Assembly: GCA_964017235.1 (NCBI GenBank)
Contig: OZ024931.1
Coordinates: 103,434,221-103,498,220 of the forward strand
Source of the DNA: Sabellastarte sp. h YS-2021
Lineage: Eukaryota > Annelida > Polychaeta > Sabellida > Sabellidae
Direction of reading: 5' to 3'
DNA length: 64,000 bases
Made by a program: the position numbers and the translations under genes. The notes under the pieces were generated by a model, which saw only the letters and a list, made by a program, of their open reading frames with translations, had not been told where the DNA came from and made no database searches. This document shows, in pieces, positions 18,368-39,885 of the stretch (its first letter is position 1; the number at the start of each line of letters is the position of its first letter).

Positions 18368-18373
18368 ATATAC

Positions 18374-19014
18374 AGTATACTGGGAGGAATGCAGTTTGCA
18401 GATGTGGCAGTCTGCTCTGATAAAAATAACTGCTACAATGGGGTTATAGCTGTGCCTTTTCATAATGTACACATACAGTAAGTCTAGGTTTTGGGGTTAA
18501 ATTGCAAAGTTACAGATGTGATGACGTTTATTGAAACAACAACAACAGCACCAGCAACAACAACAACAATCGTTACAACTACAAACATCTGCTGATCTCC
18601 CAAGGAAGTGTTCTCCTAATGTATCTTAATGTACATGTGATATAACACATGGTAGTCATAAAACAAAAAACTCTACTTTTATGACATTTTAACAATTCTG
18701 CAGATAACCCCATTTCTATTTAATAAGTTAAGTTCTAGCACCAGAGCTCACTGACTCATCATTAAGTACGCAAAATTACAGTCCATTTTACATAATTTAT
18801 TCATAATTATAAAGGATAAAGTTTCTAGATTTTTGACCCCTAAATTTATTTACCAGCTTGTAGTACATGTGCAACAAATATACAAATATACACTGGCAAC
18901 ATTCTTTAAGTAGAAGTTCAAAAGCACATTTGTGGACATTAAGATTCAGTTTTTGAATACATGTACACATAATGCCAGTTACCATTATGGTCAGAATCAT
19001 AACGCATAAGTACC
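18374..19014. other. Non-coding stretch
   Basis: No gene seen. A (CAA)n-rich simple sequence occurs at about 18534-18575. The interval ends at the left boundary of the Harbinger element. Confidence 0.6.
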
Positions 19015-19344
19015 TTATGCAGGTGTTCCACTGGAGCCGACCCTGTAACCGACCCTATGATCCTAGGGTCAGTTGCAAAAGTTGTAGGGTCGTGGGAAAA
19101 AGCGCGCAAAAAAGGCTGAGTCTGTTATGAAATCCCTGACAGGATGGTACAGTTACAGACAGGTCATAATGGCCATAACGACAAGACGTAGGGTCGGGGA
19201 TGCTTTTTGTATGGCCAGTTGTAGAAGTATTACGACAAGCCCTAAACCCCTAACAAGACAAGCCAGATCACAAGCAGACAAGCCGTAAAGACAGACAAGC
19301 CGGGAGTCGGGAGACGGGATCCAGAATCGTGAATCATATCACAC

Positions 19345-19352
19345 TATATAAA
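19345..19352 (+). promoter_or_regulatory. TATA box of Harbinger transposase
   Basis: TATATAAA, 43 bases before the first transposase ATG at 19395, directly after the left subterminal repeats. Confidence 0.5.
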
Positions 19353-19394
19353 CCCCCTTCCCCTGTGATGTGCCATTCATTTAACACTTCAAAG

Positions 19395-20106
19395 ATGACA
19401 GGAGCACATCAAGAGCAACTGCTTGATCACTTATGGGTCCTTTTGTTTTTTATTGAGTTAAATATTTTATTGTACATGATGATTTCAAGACACAGAAGAC
19501 AGCAGAACCCAGCACCTGCCCAACCAGAATCATCTTCACCCCCACCACCCCCAAGGAGAAGGAAGTCACAGAATCCATGGGCCATGTCCTGGATACTCCA
19601 GAGAGAGGAGAGAGTTTGCTACAGAACACTCTTGGATGAGTTAATCACGACTGACATACCAGGCTTCAGAAATTTTACCAGGATGCAACCAGCATTTTTT
19701 TATTTGATTGAAGAAAGAATCACCCCCCATCTCAGGAAGTCAATCACTCACTCAGGAAGCCACTGGAAGTTGGATTGAAACTGGCAGTTACTTTGAGACA
19801 CTTATCCACAGGGGAAAGCTACACTTCACTGCAATACCACTGGAGGGTTGGAAGAATGACCATCTGCAAATTTGTCCCCCAGGTTTGCAAAGCCATTTTG
19901 AAAGAATTTCAACATGAGTATTTTATGTGTACCACTGATCCTGAAGACTGGAAGAAAATTGAAGAAAGATTTAGAAATAGATGGAACGTCCCCCATGCAG
20001 TCAGTACACTAGATGGAAAACACATTGCTATAAAGAAGCCCAAGAAGTCAGGCAGTGAATATTTCAACTACAAGGGCTACTTTTCCCTGTTACTTTTGGC
20101 TTTAGT
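19395..20106 (+). pseudogene. Harbinger transposase, N-terminal part, frameshifted
   Basis: Starts at ATG 19395, because the frame before it lacks homology. Residues about 13-35 form a strongly hydrophobic stretch, followed by a proline-rich segment (SSPPPPPRRRK) and the conserved fold (FRNFTRMQPAFFYLIEE, LAVTLRHLSTGESYTSLQY, STLDGKHIAIKKP, NYKGYFSLLLLALV). The DGKH motif carries the first catalytic Asp of the DDE triad. A frame change near 19765-19775 splits it, and the protein stops being Harbinger-like after LALV, where a LINE is inserted. The homologous 3' part resumes at about 21182. DDE transposases of this family act in the nucleus with a SANT-domain partner. This copy cannot encode a full protein. 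Confidence 0.85.
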
Positions 20107-21181
20107 CAAAAGATTTCTCCCAAAAGAATCAACCAAAGTGTAATGAAGATATTTTACAGTCTTCTATATGGCACAACTACCAATTGTCAAAATACCCCCT
20201 TTTCCTAGTCTCTTGGTACAACAAAGGAATACGGCTTGTGGGAGATATTCTTCACGAGGATGGGTCCATAATTTCCCATACAGAATTAAATAGCAAGTAC
20301 AACTTTTCAAGCAACATATTTGACTATCAGAGGACAAAACTCTGCACAAAAAATTTATAAAAACATACCAGACAAACTCAAAATGTTCATATCAAAGACC
20401 AAACATTCCTTTTCACTTAAAACCTCTACTTATTTTGAAGAATGGCAGTGAATACTTCTACAAAATATTGACCAATTTGGAAACACAAGAACCCAGCTGT
20501 AAGTGAGTATGGGAAAAAAGCTCAACTTGGAGGCAAATGATGCTACTTGGAGGGCTCTTTTTAAGGGGAGTCTTAAAATAGTAACCCTCAACTACTTAAG
20601 ATGGTTCCAATACAAAATATTGTACAATATCTTAGATACTAATGACTATCTCTTCAAAATCAAAGTAAGTGACACAAATTTATGTAGGCTGTGGAAGGAA
20701 TACCCAGAAACAACTGTTCATTTATTTGTACAATGCCCTCAAGTAATAAGTCTGTGGATTAACATAGTACAATGGATTAAAAGTAGATTGCACATTCAAA
20801 TAGATTTAACCAACGCTAGAAAAATACTAGGTTATGAACACTATGATCAACATTTTTGGCCCCTAAATTTTCTACTATTAATATCTAGACAATACATATT
20901 TTTGTGTGCCAAAAACAACTATAAACCAAACATATATTTTCTCCAAAAAGTGTGAATATAAAGTCAATAAACAAAAATGTCTATCAATATTAAACCAATC
21001 CGAAGGAAACTTTAATGTAAAATGGGAACTGTGGGAAAACCTTTTTGTATAAGCAGTGTGCACTCTGACTCCAGGTATTTTTTTCTTTTTTTTTTCTTTT
21101 TAAATAGCAGTGATGACTTACACTTATATATATATATATGTTATATTGTTTATGACAAAAATAAAAAAAATACAAAAAAAA
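20107..21181 (+). mobile_element. 5'-truncated L1/Tx1-type LINE inside Harbinger
   Basis: Translated pieces match the C-terminal part of L1/Tx1 ORF2: WYNKGIRLVGDILHEDG (about 20210-20260), then an open segment 20503-20955 with the zinc-binding pattern LCRLWKEYPETTVHLFVQC and a following LW, then K-rich remnants and an A-rich tail ending near 21175. Frameshifts and stops are present between 20340 and 20505. Its insertion coincided with loss of about 40 codons of transposase, so there is no simple target duplication. Confidence 0.75.
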
Positions 21182-21300
21182 AACTGAAAAGAAGAATTGA
21201 GAATGGAACCTTGGGACTACCACCACCTGAACCACTTGGACCTGGGGGCAAAATCTACACTACTTCTTGCTGGGGGGCGATGCCTTTGCCCTTATGCCGT
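21182..21300 (+). pseudogene. Harbinger transposase remnant after the LINE
   Basis: IENGTLGLPPPEPL followed in another frame by HYFLLGGDAFALMP. This is the block around the second catalytic Asp (usually GDDAF; here GGDAF). It stops abruptly at about 21300, where sequence antisense to the partner gene begins. The transposase C terminus and partner C terminus have therefore been deleted and fused tail to tail. Confidence 0.75.
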
Positions 21301-21305
21301 GACGT

Positions 21306-22126
21306 GCACCCAGAAATGTGGAAATCATTGACCTCATCTTTTGGAACTGATCTAAGATTGGATCTGCAGCAGTGGTGGTAGTCGCGACTGGAGGCTGTCG
21401 TCGCTTAGGAGTGGTGCTCGAAGGCTGATGAGTAACATCTGATGAAATGCTGATTTTCATCTCAGATTCTGTGTCTCTGGATGTATCCGGAACTGAAGCT
21501 GTGACTGCAGAAGATCTCTGGGGTGACTTGAATGCAGAAGACTTGAAAACTCCCTTCCTTCTGATGTGACCTCGTAGAAAACTGAAACTGTCCTTCAGCC
21601 AAGTCTGTTGTTCTGTGCTCTTCTCAGCTGCTTGTCCTGACTTTGTCTGAGTGAGCTTGCCATATCTGGTATGTTGAGTCTTGAACCACTTCTTCACAGT
21701 CTTGACAGGCAAGTTTCTTGTAGCTGCAAGTGACTCCCAAAGTCGTTCTTACTTCTGCTTGTCTTTGAAACTGTCGTTGGTCAGGTCAAAAGTTCTGCAT
21801 GCTGTTTAATGAATTCCAAGATAGCTTATTCATCTGAATCACTCAGGAAAATGGACTTCATCTGGCCCTTCTTCTGTCTGGATTGAGTTGATTCTACATC
21901 AGTATCCATGTCAGTACGCGCTCTCTTCTCTCCCCTTTCCTGGCTCTCTTTCCTCCTCTCTCTCTCCATCCTCTCTCTGTCCCTCTCCTCTTGTTCTCTC
22001 CTCTCTCTCATCCCTCTTCTCTCTTCCCCTCCTCTTTCCCTCTATATCCTCGACTGTATCTCCTAACTCAAACTGTGGTTGAGAGTCAGTTGGTACTTCA
22101 ATCGTTTTCCTTCTGGCCCTTGGCAT
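21306..22126 (-). pseudogene. Harbinger SANT/MADF-type partner protein, frameshifted
   Basis: Reads on the minus strand from MPRARRKTIEVP (ATG at 22126), through a highly charged RE/RK-rich segment whose + strand is a CT-rich low-complexity tract, then a degraded SANT/MADF fold (AILEFIKQHAEL, LPVKTVKKWFKTQHTRYGKLTQ), and a Ser/Thr/Pro-rich tail. At least two frame changes and stop codons break it near 21740-21830 and 21910-22010. In functional Harbingers this protein carries the transposase into the nucleus and binds the subterminal DNA. The last residues before 21260 (KASPPSKK) are antisense transposase sequence, not native. Confidence 0.8.
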
Positions 22127-22379
22127 GCTAATCAATCAATTGTACAGCTTGTTTAAAAAACAAAACTTAAAAATAAAAGTGAAACCTCATAGAACAGATT
22201 TCACTCCCAGCCAGTCTAGCATATCTCAAACCTAAGCTAATTTACAAAAAAAATAAAAAAACTTAAAATAAAAGCTGCACACCAGTTGTCTCTCGACAAG
22301 TTAAAGCCCAAATATTTTCGCAGATTGTCTACCAACTTGCCTTTTTATACCCACAGATTTGGAAACCGTAAGAGGCAAA

Positions 22380-22949
22380 AAATATTGCTGACCTGTCGGT
22401 TACAGTTCCCTGCTTGTCTGTTAGTGTTACAGGCCTGTCAGTTGTTGTTTACGGCTTGTCTGTTTCATTTTAAGGAATGTTGTTTATAAATTTTCCCCAC
22501 TCTAGGACATAGTCTGTTAAAATTACCGACTGGCCTGTGAACTTTAAAGGCCTGTCGGGAACATTTACAGACAGGCTGGCTAAAATTACCGACTGTACTG
22601 TAACACTTCCCACACAGTCTGTTTGTCTTCACGTACTGTTGGGAAGTCCATATTTGGGAAAAGCCGGATACTTGTTTACAGACAGGCCTGTTTGATTAAC
22701 TGACAAGCTGGGAAGTGTAACTGACAGGCTGTTAAGTTAACCGACAGGCCTGTTGCTAGGTGGATGAATTTAGGGTCGGATACAAGGGTTGGTAACCATC
22801 ATAGAAATATCAAACATGTTTGATATTTCACCGACTCCCCCCAACAATTCGGGAACTTACAAACGACCCTAACCAACCATGTAAACATTGGTCCCGACTC
22901 TCCAAAAATGCATAGTTACCGACCGGTCGGTACCAGTGGATCACCTACA
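22380..22949. repeat. Harbinger right subterminal repeat array and TIR
   Basis: Roughly a dozen variants of (G/A)ACAGGCCTGTCGGTTA and its half-site GACAGGCTG, in both orientations. Inverted counterparts (GACAAGCCG) sit at about 19225-19315 in the left subterminal region. The TIR lies at the end. This is the expected position of transposase or partner binding sites. Confidence 0.6.
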
Positions 22950-22952
22950 TAA

Positions 22953-23423
22953 CCCAGGTTCCCAATTTGTAGATAGGGATTGTAACTCCAGTTACTATTT
23001 TTATGTCATTATTTTGCATCACTTGTTTTACTTCTGCCTTTAGGTCTGACATTTTCCATGCTGCTTCATACAATTTATTTATACCACCGATATATTGACC
23101 CCAATTCAATGCATATTATAAGCTTGTTTTAAAAGAGTATTGAAGGTCCATTAAAAGAATGTTGTTTTATCAAAGGTAAACAAATATGAGAATTTAAATT
23201 AACATAACATTACAAGCTCTATTTGTTACTTCATGTGCATATAACCAAAGGTCAAAACCCAAAGCTATGGGTTCAAGACCTGTTTACCAGCCTACAAATT
23301 ATTCTTCATTCTAAAACCCACTTTAAGTAATCAACGACAAATTGATATATAATCCATTTTTGTATTACAAAATATTTTTAAATGTAGTTTCATGTATCAT
23401 CAAAACCCTGGAGCATTATATCT
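22953..23423. other. Intergenic sequence upstream of the astacin gene
   Basis: Nothing recognisable beyond AT-rich non-coding DNA. Confidence 0.5.
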
Positions 23424-23490
23424 TTATCAGTGAGAAGACACTCCTAATTGACATCTATCTCACTTATCAGTGAGATTACGCTGAGTATAA
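23424..23490 (+). promoter_or_regulatory. Candidate astacin promoter: two GATA-type sites and a TATA-like box
   Basis: TTATCAGTGAGA occurs twice, at 23424-23435 and 23464-23475, exactly 40 bases apart. Read on the minus strand each contains CACTGATAA, close to the ACTGATAA-type sites used by gut GATA factors in nematodes. A TATA-like GTATAAGG follows at about 23485, 40-45 bases before the start codon at 23531. The second site lies in the palindrome CTCACTTATCAGTGAG. Function is inferred from position and motif only. Confidence 0.45.
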
Positions 23491-23530
23491 GGCAGTTGTT
23501 ACAAACAGATCACAATTCACATTAACACTG

Positions 23531-35513
<11,983 letters not shown>

Positions 35514-35608
35514 GATGGCGTGGGTGTAATCTGACATTTCAGTTTCCTCAGAAACTTCATTGATAATTTATCATAAAATATAAGATTTGACCTATGTTAT
35601 CTCGACAT

Positions 35609-35614
35609 AATAAA
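35609..35614 (+). terminator. Polyadenylation signal of the astacin gene
   Basis: AATAAA about 95 bases after the stop codon at 35511-35513. It is the nearest canonical hexamer, giving a short 3' UTR. Confidence 0.6.
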
Positions 35615-36375
35615 ATGGACATTTCAAAAACTATTCTACAGGATTTTCAATTATTTTCCTGCGAGTCTGTTCTTCCTTTCAACTGTTAATTATCGGCTGA
35701 TTTTTTGGACCACATTAGCTAATAAGGGTGTTGCTTTTCAGGATAATTTAATACAAGTCTCTATTGCCAGGTATAGAATATCATTTTCTTTATGTTGTTA
35801 AAATTGGCCTGATAGTCTGATTATTTCAACACGTCCAATATCATCCTACGCCTGTTGAATCAAATCTGATGGAAATCCTGTGCAAGAAAGTGTTTACACA
35901 ACAAAATAAGGACTGATTTATTACCTAATGTCAACTTGAAAAAGTAAGAAATAATCTCTTACTTGTCTGTTGAAATATCATGAAGAATGTTGTATTTCAG
36001 CAATGTCTAAAGTCTGTCTATCTTTTATCACATCACCTGTATATGACATAATTCACACTGACACGGTTGTAGCTGTACTGTACTTGGTTTTAACATCTGA
36101 TGACTGGTACATCACGCTTAAGTCAGCTAACTTGGTTAAACACTGTACACGTTTATTGAAAGTGAATCTTAATAGAAAATTGATCTCACGTAATAAATAT
36201 TTTTACCATCAAATGGATTGATATGCAGAAATTATTTTGAATACACATCTGATACACATCTGATACAAAAATAGGAAATGATAAATCACCTTTACAGACA
36301 TGCACAGTAGATATTTCCCATTTAGCTTACCTAATAAAGTGTTGGCCTCTAGACATGGAATTTGTGGGTTCAAAT
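35615..36375. other. Intergenic sequence
   Basis: AT-rich sequence with no supported gene. Confidence 0.5.
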
Positions 36376-36657
36376 GACTTTGGAAACTTTGTCTTTTGAC
36401 ATACATAATAGCAATGTTGGAGCCCAACTAAAGAGTCAGCCCATCTTAATTTAAGATGGGCTATAGCCCAACTTAGGATCGTAAGTTGGGTAGCCTATCT
36501 TAAGTTGGCCTAGACTGACTTTGGAAACTTTGTCTTTTGACATACATAATAGTAATGTTGGAGCCCAACTTAAGAGTCAGCCCATCTTAATTTAAGATGG
36601 GCTATAGCCCAACTTAGGATCGTAAGTTGGGTAACCTATCTTAAGTTGGCCTAGACT
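36376..36657. repeat. Tandem duplication of 141 bp across the element's left boundary
   Basis: Two near-identical units (36376-36516 and 36517-36657). Each begins GACTTTGGAAACTTTGTC (flanking sequence) and continues into the AGCCCAACTTAGGATC terminal palindromes. The duplication therefore includes both host flank and element end, so it arose after insertion. Confidence 0.85.
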
Positions 36658-38179
36658 ATCTTAAGATGGGTTGGAACAAATCTGGCCAACTTAGGAAAAT
36701 AAAATTCAAGAATGATTTTTACTCTGAAAATAATATAAAGTTTGTGCAAGTGAAAGGAAATTACAAATATTATCATGAAAAAGATGACATTATCATTGAT
36801 CAACTTGACTGCCCCTTGTACAGAAGTATTACTTTGTATTTAATTATTTTTTTATTTTGCAAAAAATATGTTTAATTTATCAGACCTCAACAAACAACTA
36901 AAATGGATAGTGTTTCCTGGGCCTGAAAAGCATTACAATATTCCTATGGTGTTGATTCATTTGACTATATTGGGATGATTTCTCAATTGGATTCATGCTT
37001 ATTGTTTCACCATTCTATTGATGTTGATTTGTTTCACTTTGGGGTAAGTGCATAATGGGAAAACCCTAAGTCATAAAGTGAAACAAATCATCATCAAAGT
37101 AATGTCAAATACAATGAGTTTTAATCCTATCAAACTTTTAAAGGGGACAACCCAATGTAATAAGTGATTTTATAGTTGGGTCATACTATAAAACGTTACA
37201 AAGAATTATTAAAAGCACTTTATTTTCGCAAATTAACTTAAAAAAAATTATACTGGTAAACACTAAAATTAATGAAGTCAAACAAATTAATCTGATGAAT
37301 TTGGTTAAACAAACCCAATAATTGCCCATTTATGAACTTAGCTGTTAAAGAATCTTACAACAATACCTATTTAATCCTATTAACTAGTCACTCCACCACA
37401 AGTGAAACAAATCAAGCTCAAAAAAGTGCCAGAACAAAAGGTAAATCTTAAGACTAATCCAGTGACACATATGGTAAAACAAATCAACTTCAAAAGAATT
37501 TTGCAACTATAGACAAATCACAATCTAATCCAGTTGCCTAATCACTCCACAGAAGTAAAACAAATCAAGTTCTCAAGAGTGGTTGAACAATAGACATCTT
37601 GTCAGCAAATGACTTCCCATTGTCAGATTAACAGAATCAGAGTCTTGGACCATAAATGAAATAAGATTAATCCTATCAATATATACTGAGGTAAATAAGA
37701 GAGATAAAAATATTGGTAAAACAGTAAGTAAATAATATTATTTCCATTTGAGAATAAAAACTACCTGTGGAAATTATAAGTTGGGCTAATATATGTAAAG
37801 AAATATTTAGAAAGGATAAGAAAACAACCTAAAGAATATTTCACAATCACGAGCTGTCGAAATATCAGTACTTAAATAAACTAGTTGGTTTAATTCAGTT
37901 TGAAATTCACAATTAAACCAGCCATGGGGTATAACATAAAAAATTCCGCTAATATCTGTCAATTCATCTTTAACAAGCTATGTACATTCTATTTAAAAGT
38001 TTAATGTTAAATTTTACCTTTAAAGTCACTCTTGAATTTAAATATCCGAAGTTGGGCTAATATGTTCTAGCACATCTTAAGATGGGCTTAGTCCATCTTA
38101 AGATAGGCTACCCAACTTTGGATCCTAAGTTGGGCTATAGCCCATCTTAAGATGAGCTGACTCCTAAATTGGGCTCCAA
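36418..38179. mobile_element. Foldback-like element with AGCCCAACTTAGGATC / CATCTTAAGATGGGCT ends
   Basis: The left terminal region (36418-36700, including the tandem duplication) and right terminal region (38050-38179) are inverted copies. Both begin TTGGAGCCCAA and run through CATCTTA..AAGATGGGCTATAGCC, AACTTAGGATC and GTAGCCTATCTTAAG. The interior (36700-38050) is AT-rich, with repeated AAGTGAAACAAATCA words, and lacks ORFs. The copy at 1-970 shares this interior and end. Possible degraded target duplication AGCAATG / AGCAACA. Confidence 0.8.
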
Positions 38180-38191
38180 CAGCAACAATGA

Positions 38192-38715
38192 GGTAGTGTG
38201 TACAGGTAATTTGTGAATAGTTAAGTAAAACAAAATAACTTCTATGTTGTGCAACTTCTAAAAACATCCACAAAAGGTTTATTCAGAAGATAAATATCAC
38301 GCTTTGACTTTGGGTTAGTATTTTGATATTTTTGGAAACTTACTTGGACTACTTGGAAAAATGAGTTAAAGAGGCAGATTAATGGAGTTGCAGCATGTCA
38401 ATGTTCTGTAAACAATGGTTCTTTGGAGAATAATGTAAGGACTATGTAGAAAAACCTCAACCCCTGAAAATAACCACACAAAGGCCTCGTCTGTTATCCA
38501 GGACTAGACTGAAATGAATTGGTCATAAATTACTACACAAAAAAGGAGCCAATATCTGGAGCACATGCGTGTTCACAGAAAAGAAGAAATGACCCCTGTA
38601 AATATATGTATTTTTGTTGCACCTTTTCCAGCGCAAAACATAAAAACAATCACTTGATAGTTAATGTGATATATAAGTCAGTTATTACTGCAATTTACTG
38701 CCACTACATTTAAAA
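38192..38715. other. Non-coding stretch
   Basis: No recognisable feature. Confidence 0.5.
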
Positions 38716-39052
38716 AGATGAAAAGCCACCATTTAAGTTTAAGCTTAAAACATACATGCTTATTAAATATAGTCTTGAACCTGAGTCTTTTGTTACAGGT
38801 ACTTTAAACAAATTTCAACGGTCACTTATAGCTCAACTACATATTGGTATTCTGCCTCCTGCTGTTGAAACAGGTCGTTATTACGGCACCTCACTAGAAA
38901 ATTGTATCTGTCAAATTTATAATGATAACTCAGTTGAAGACGAGTTTCATTTTGTGTGCAAGTGCGAGGCATATTCAGATATTAGATTGAAATATTTTCC
39001 ACGTTTTGACAAACTTGTTAAGATATATAAAATAGATGCATATGAACAGTAG
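38716..39052 (+). pseudogene. LINE reverse transcriptase C-terminal fragment
   Basis: An open segment with the C-terminal pattern of many invertebrate LINEs: FKLKTYMLIKYSLEPESF, then LIAQLHIGILPPAVETGRY, then a Cys/His cluster (ENCICQIYNDNSVEDEFHFVC) where C..C, the ED.FHF block and C are conserved. It ends at a stop shortly before the poly-G run. Only the 3' end of the element remains. No upstream RT core was found between 38190 and 38715. Confidence 0.65.
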
Positions 39053-39111
39053 AGATCAAAGTACACCAGACCAGGTATTTAAGCAGATCACAGATAGAGA
39101 TCAACTACTCC

Positions 39112-39139
39112 GGGGGGGGGGGGGGGGGGGGGGGGGGGG
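39112..39139 (+). repeat. Homopolymer run of 28 G
   Basis: An uninterrupted G tract in otherwise AT-rich sequence, about 60 bases after the LINE fragment's stop codon. Could form G-quadruplex structure. Length in the assembly may be inexact. Confidence 0.9.
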
Positions 39140-39339
39140 ATCTTAAAATACATGTATTGAAAAGTTAGTGCGCATATTAATGTACTATTATAAATCATTA
39201 TGAAAACGAATGCCAGTAAAGGATCTATTTAATATTTGTCTTCTGCATTACTTTTTCTTTTAATTTAGAACAAGTGCCAAGCCCACTTAAATGTAAAATA
39301 CTCACTGCAGAAGAAGTTAAAACAAAATATAGAGAATTA

Positions 39340-39525
39340 GGATTTTATCAGGATTTTAAGTTCTGTCAAGATATATTGAGTGAATTTTAAATCCTGTTGA
39401 CAGAATTTAAAGTCCCGTCGACAGATCTTGTAATTTTAAGTTTTTTTGACAGTACTTAGAATTTGAGGTCTGTCAACAGAATTTAAAATTCCGACAAATT
39501 TTAAGTTCTGTCACGACATAAACAT
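39340..39525. repeat. Array of CTGTYGACAGAATTTAAA palindromic words
   Basis: Six or more variants of TTCTGTC(AA/GA)CAG joined by AATTTTAA or AATTTAAA, in both orientations. It has the same look as the subterminal arrays of the foldback-like elements, but no inverted partner array was found in the window, so it may be the end of a deleted or truncated element. Confidence 0.55.
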
Positions 39526-39625
39526 TGTATATTTATCACTATAATAAACGAAAAAAAAACCCCCAAAACACTCAGGTAAAAATACTGTACCTCCCATGAA
39601 AACATTTTTGAGTTTTCCAAACGTT

Positions 39626-39793
39626 TGTGGGTTGGTGACCAGCCTTTGGTCAACGGCTTCAGTTCTGACACCAGACCAGTTTTTTGCATTGTGGGTAGCC
39701 ACGCTTCACTGCTGTCCACTATAAAAGCCTGCCTTTGTGGACAATTGGAGCCACACTCTTTGAAAATTTCGGATTGTTTACACGAATTTGAAC
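39626..39793 (+). repeat. Split direct repeat A1
   Basis: 168 bp from TGTGGGTTGGTGACC to GAATTTGAAC, repeated at 44881-45048. Contains CCACTATAAAAGCC, a TATA-like promoter signal, upstream of gag. Confidence 0.9.
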
Positions 39794-39885
39794 TGAGATA
39801 TTTTTACACTTTATTTTACTTTGTGTTTTATTTTAGTTTATCGATTTTATGTCATTTTATCTTATACCTATCTCAGTTCATCATA

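Larger units (their letters stand above)
19018..22949. mobile_element. PIF/Harbinger transposon, decayed, interrupted by a LINE
   Basis: Terminal inverted repeats: the left starts TGCAGGTGTTCCACTGG and the right, reverse-complemented, starts TGTAGGTGATCCACTGG. Flanking triplets are TTA (19015-19017) and TAA (22950-22952); Harbinger uses a 3-bp TWA target site, so one copy has probably mutated. Inside are a + strand transposase remnant and a convergent minus-strand SANT/MADF-type partner, the standard two-gene plan of animal Harbingers. Arrays of CAGACAAGCC and ACAGGCCTGTCGGT words fill the subterminal regions on both sides. Confidence 0.85.

Noticed and set aside
39112..39139. Telomere-like or regulatory G-rich element
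   Set aside because: It is a pure homopolymer without a telomeric repeat unit; reported only as a repeat with possible artefact.
39340..39525. CRISPR-like or regularly spaced repeat array
   Set aside because: Units are degenerate, palindromic and irregularly spaced, in a eukaryotic repeat context; no spacers of constant size.
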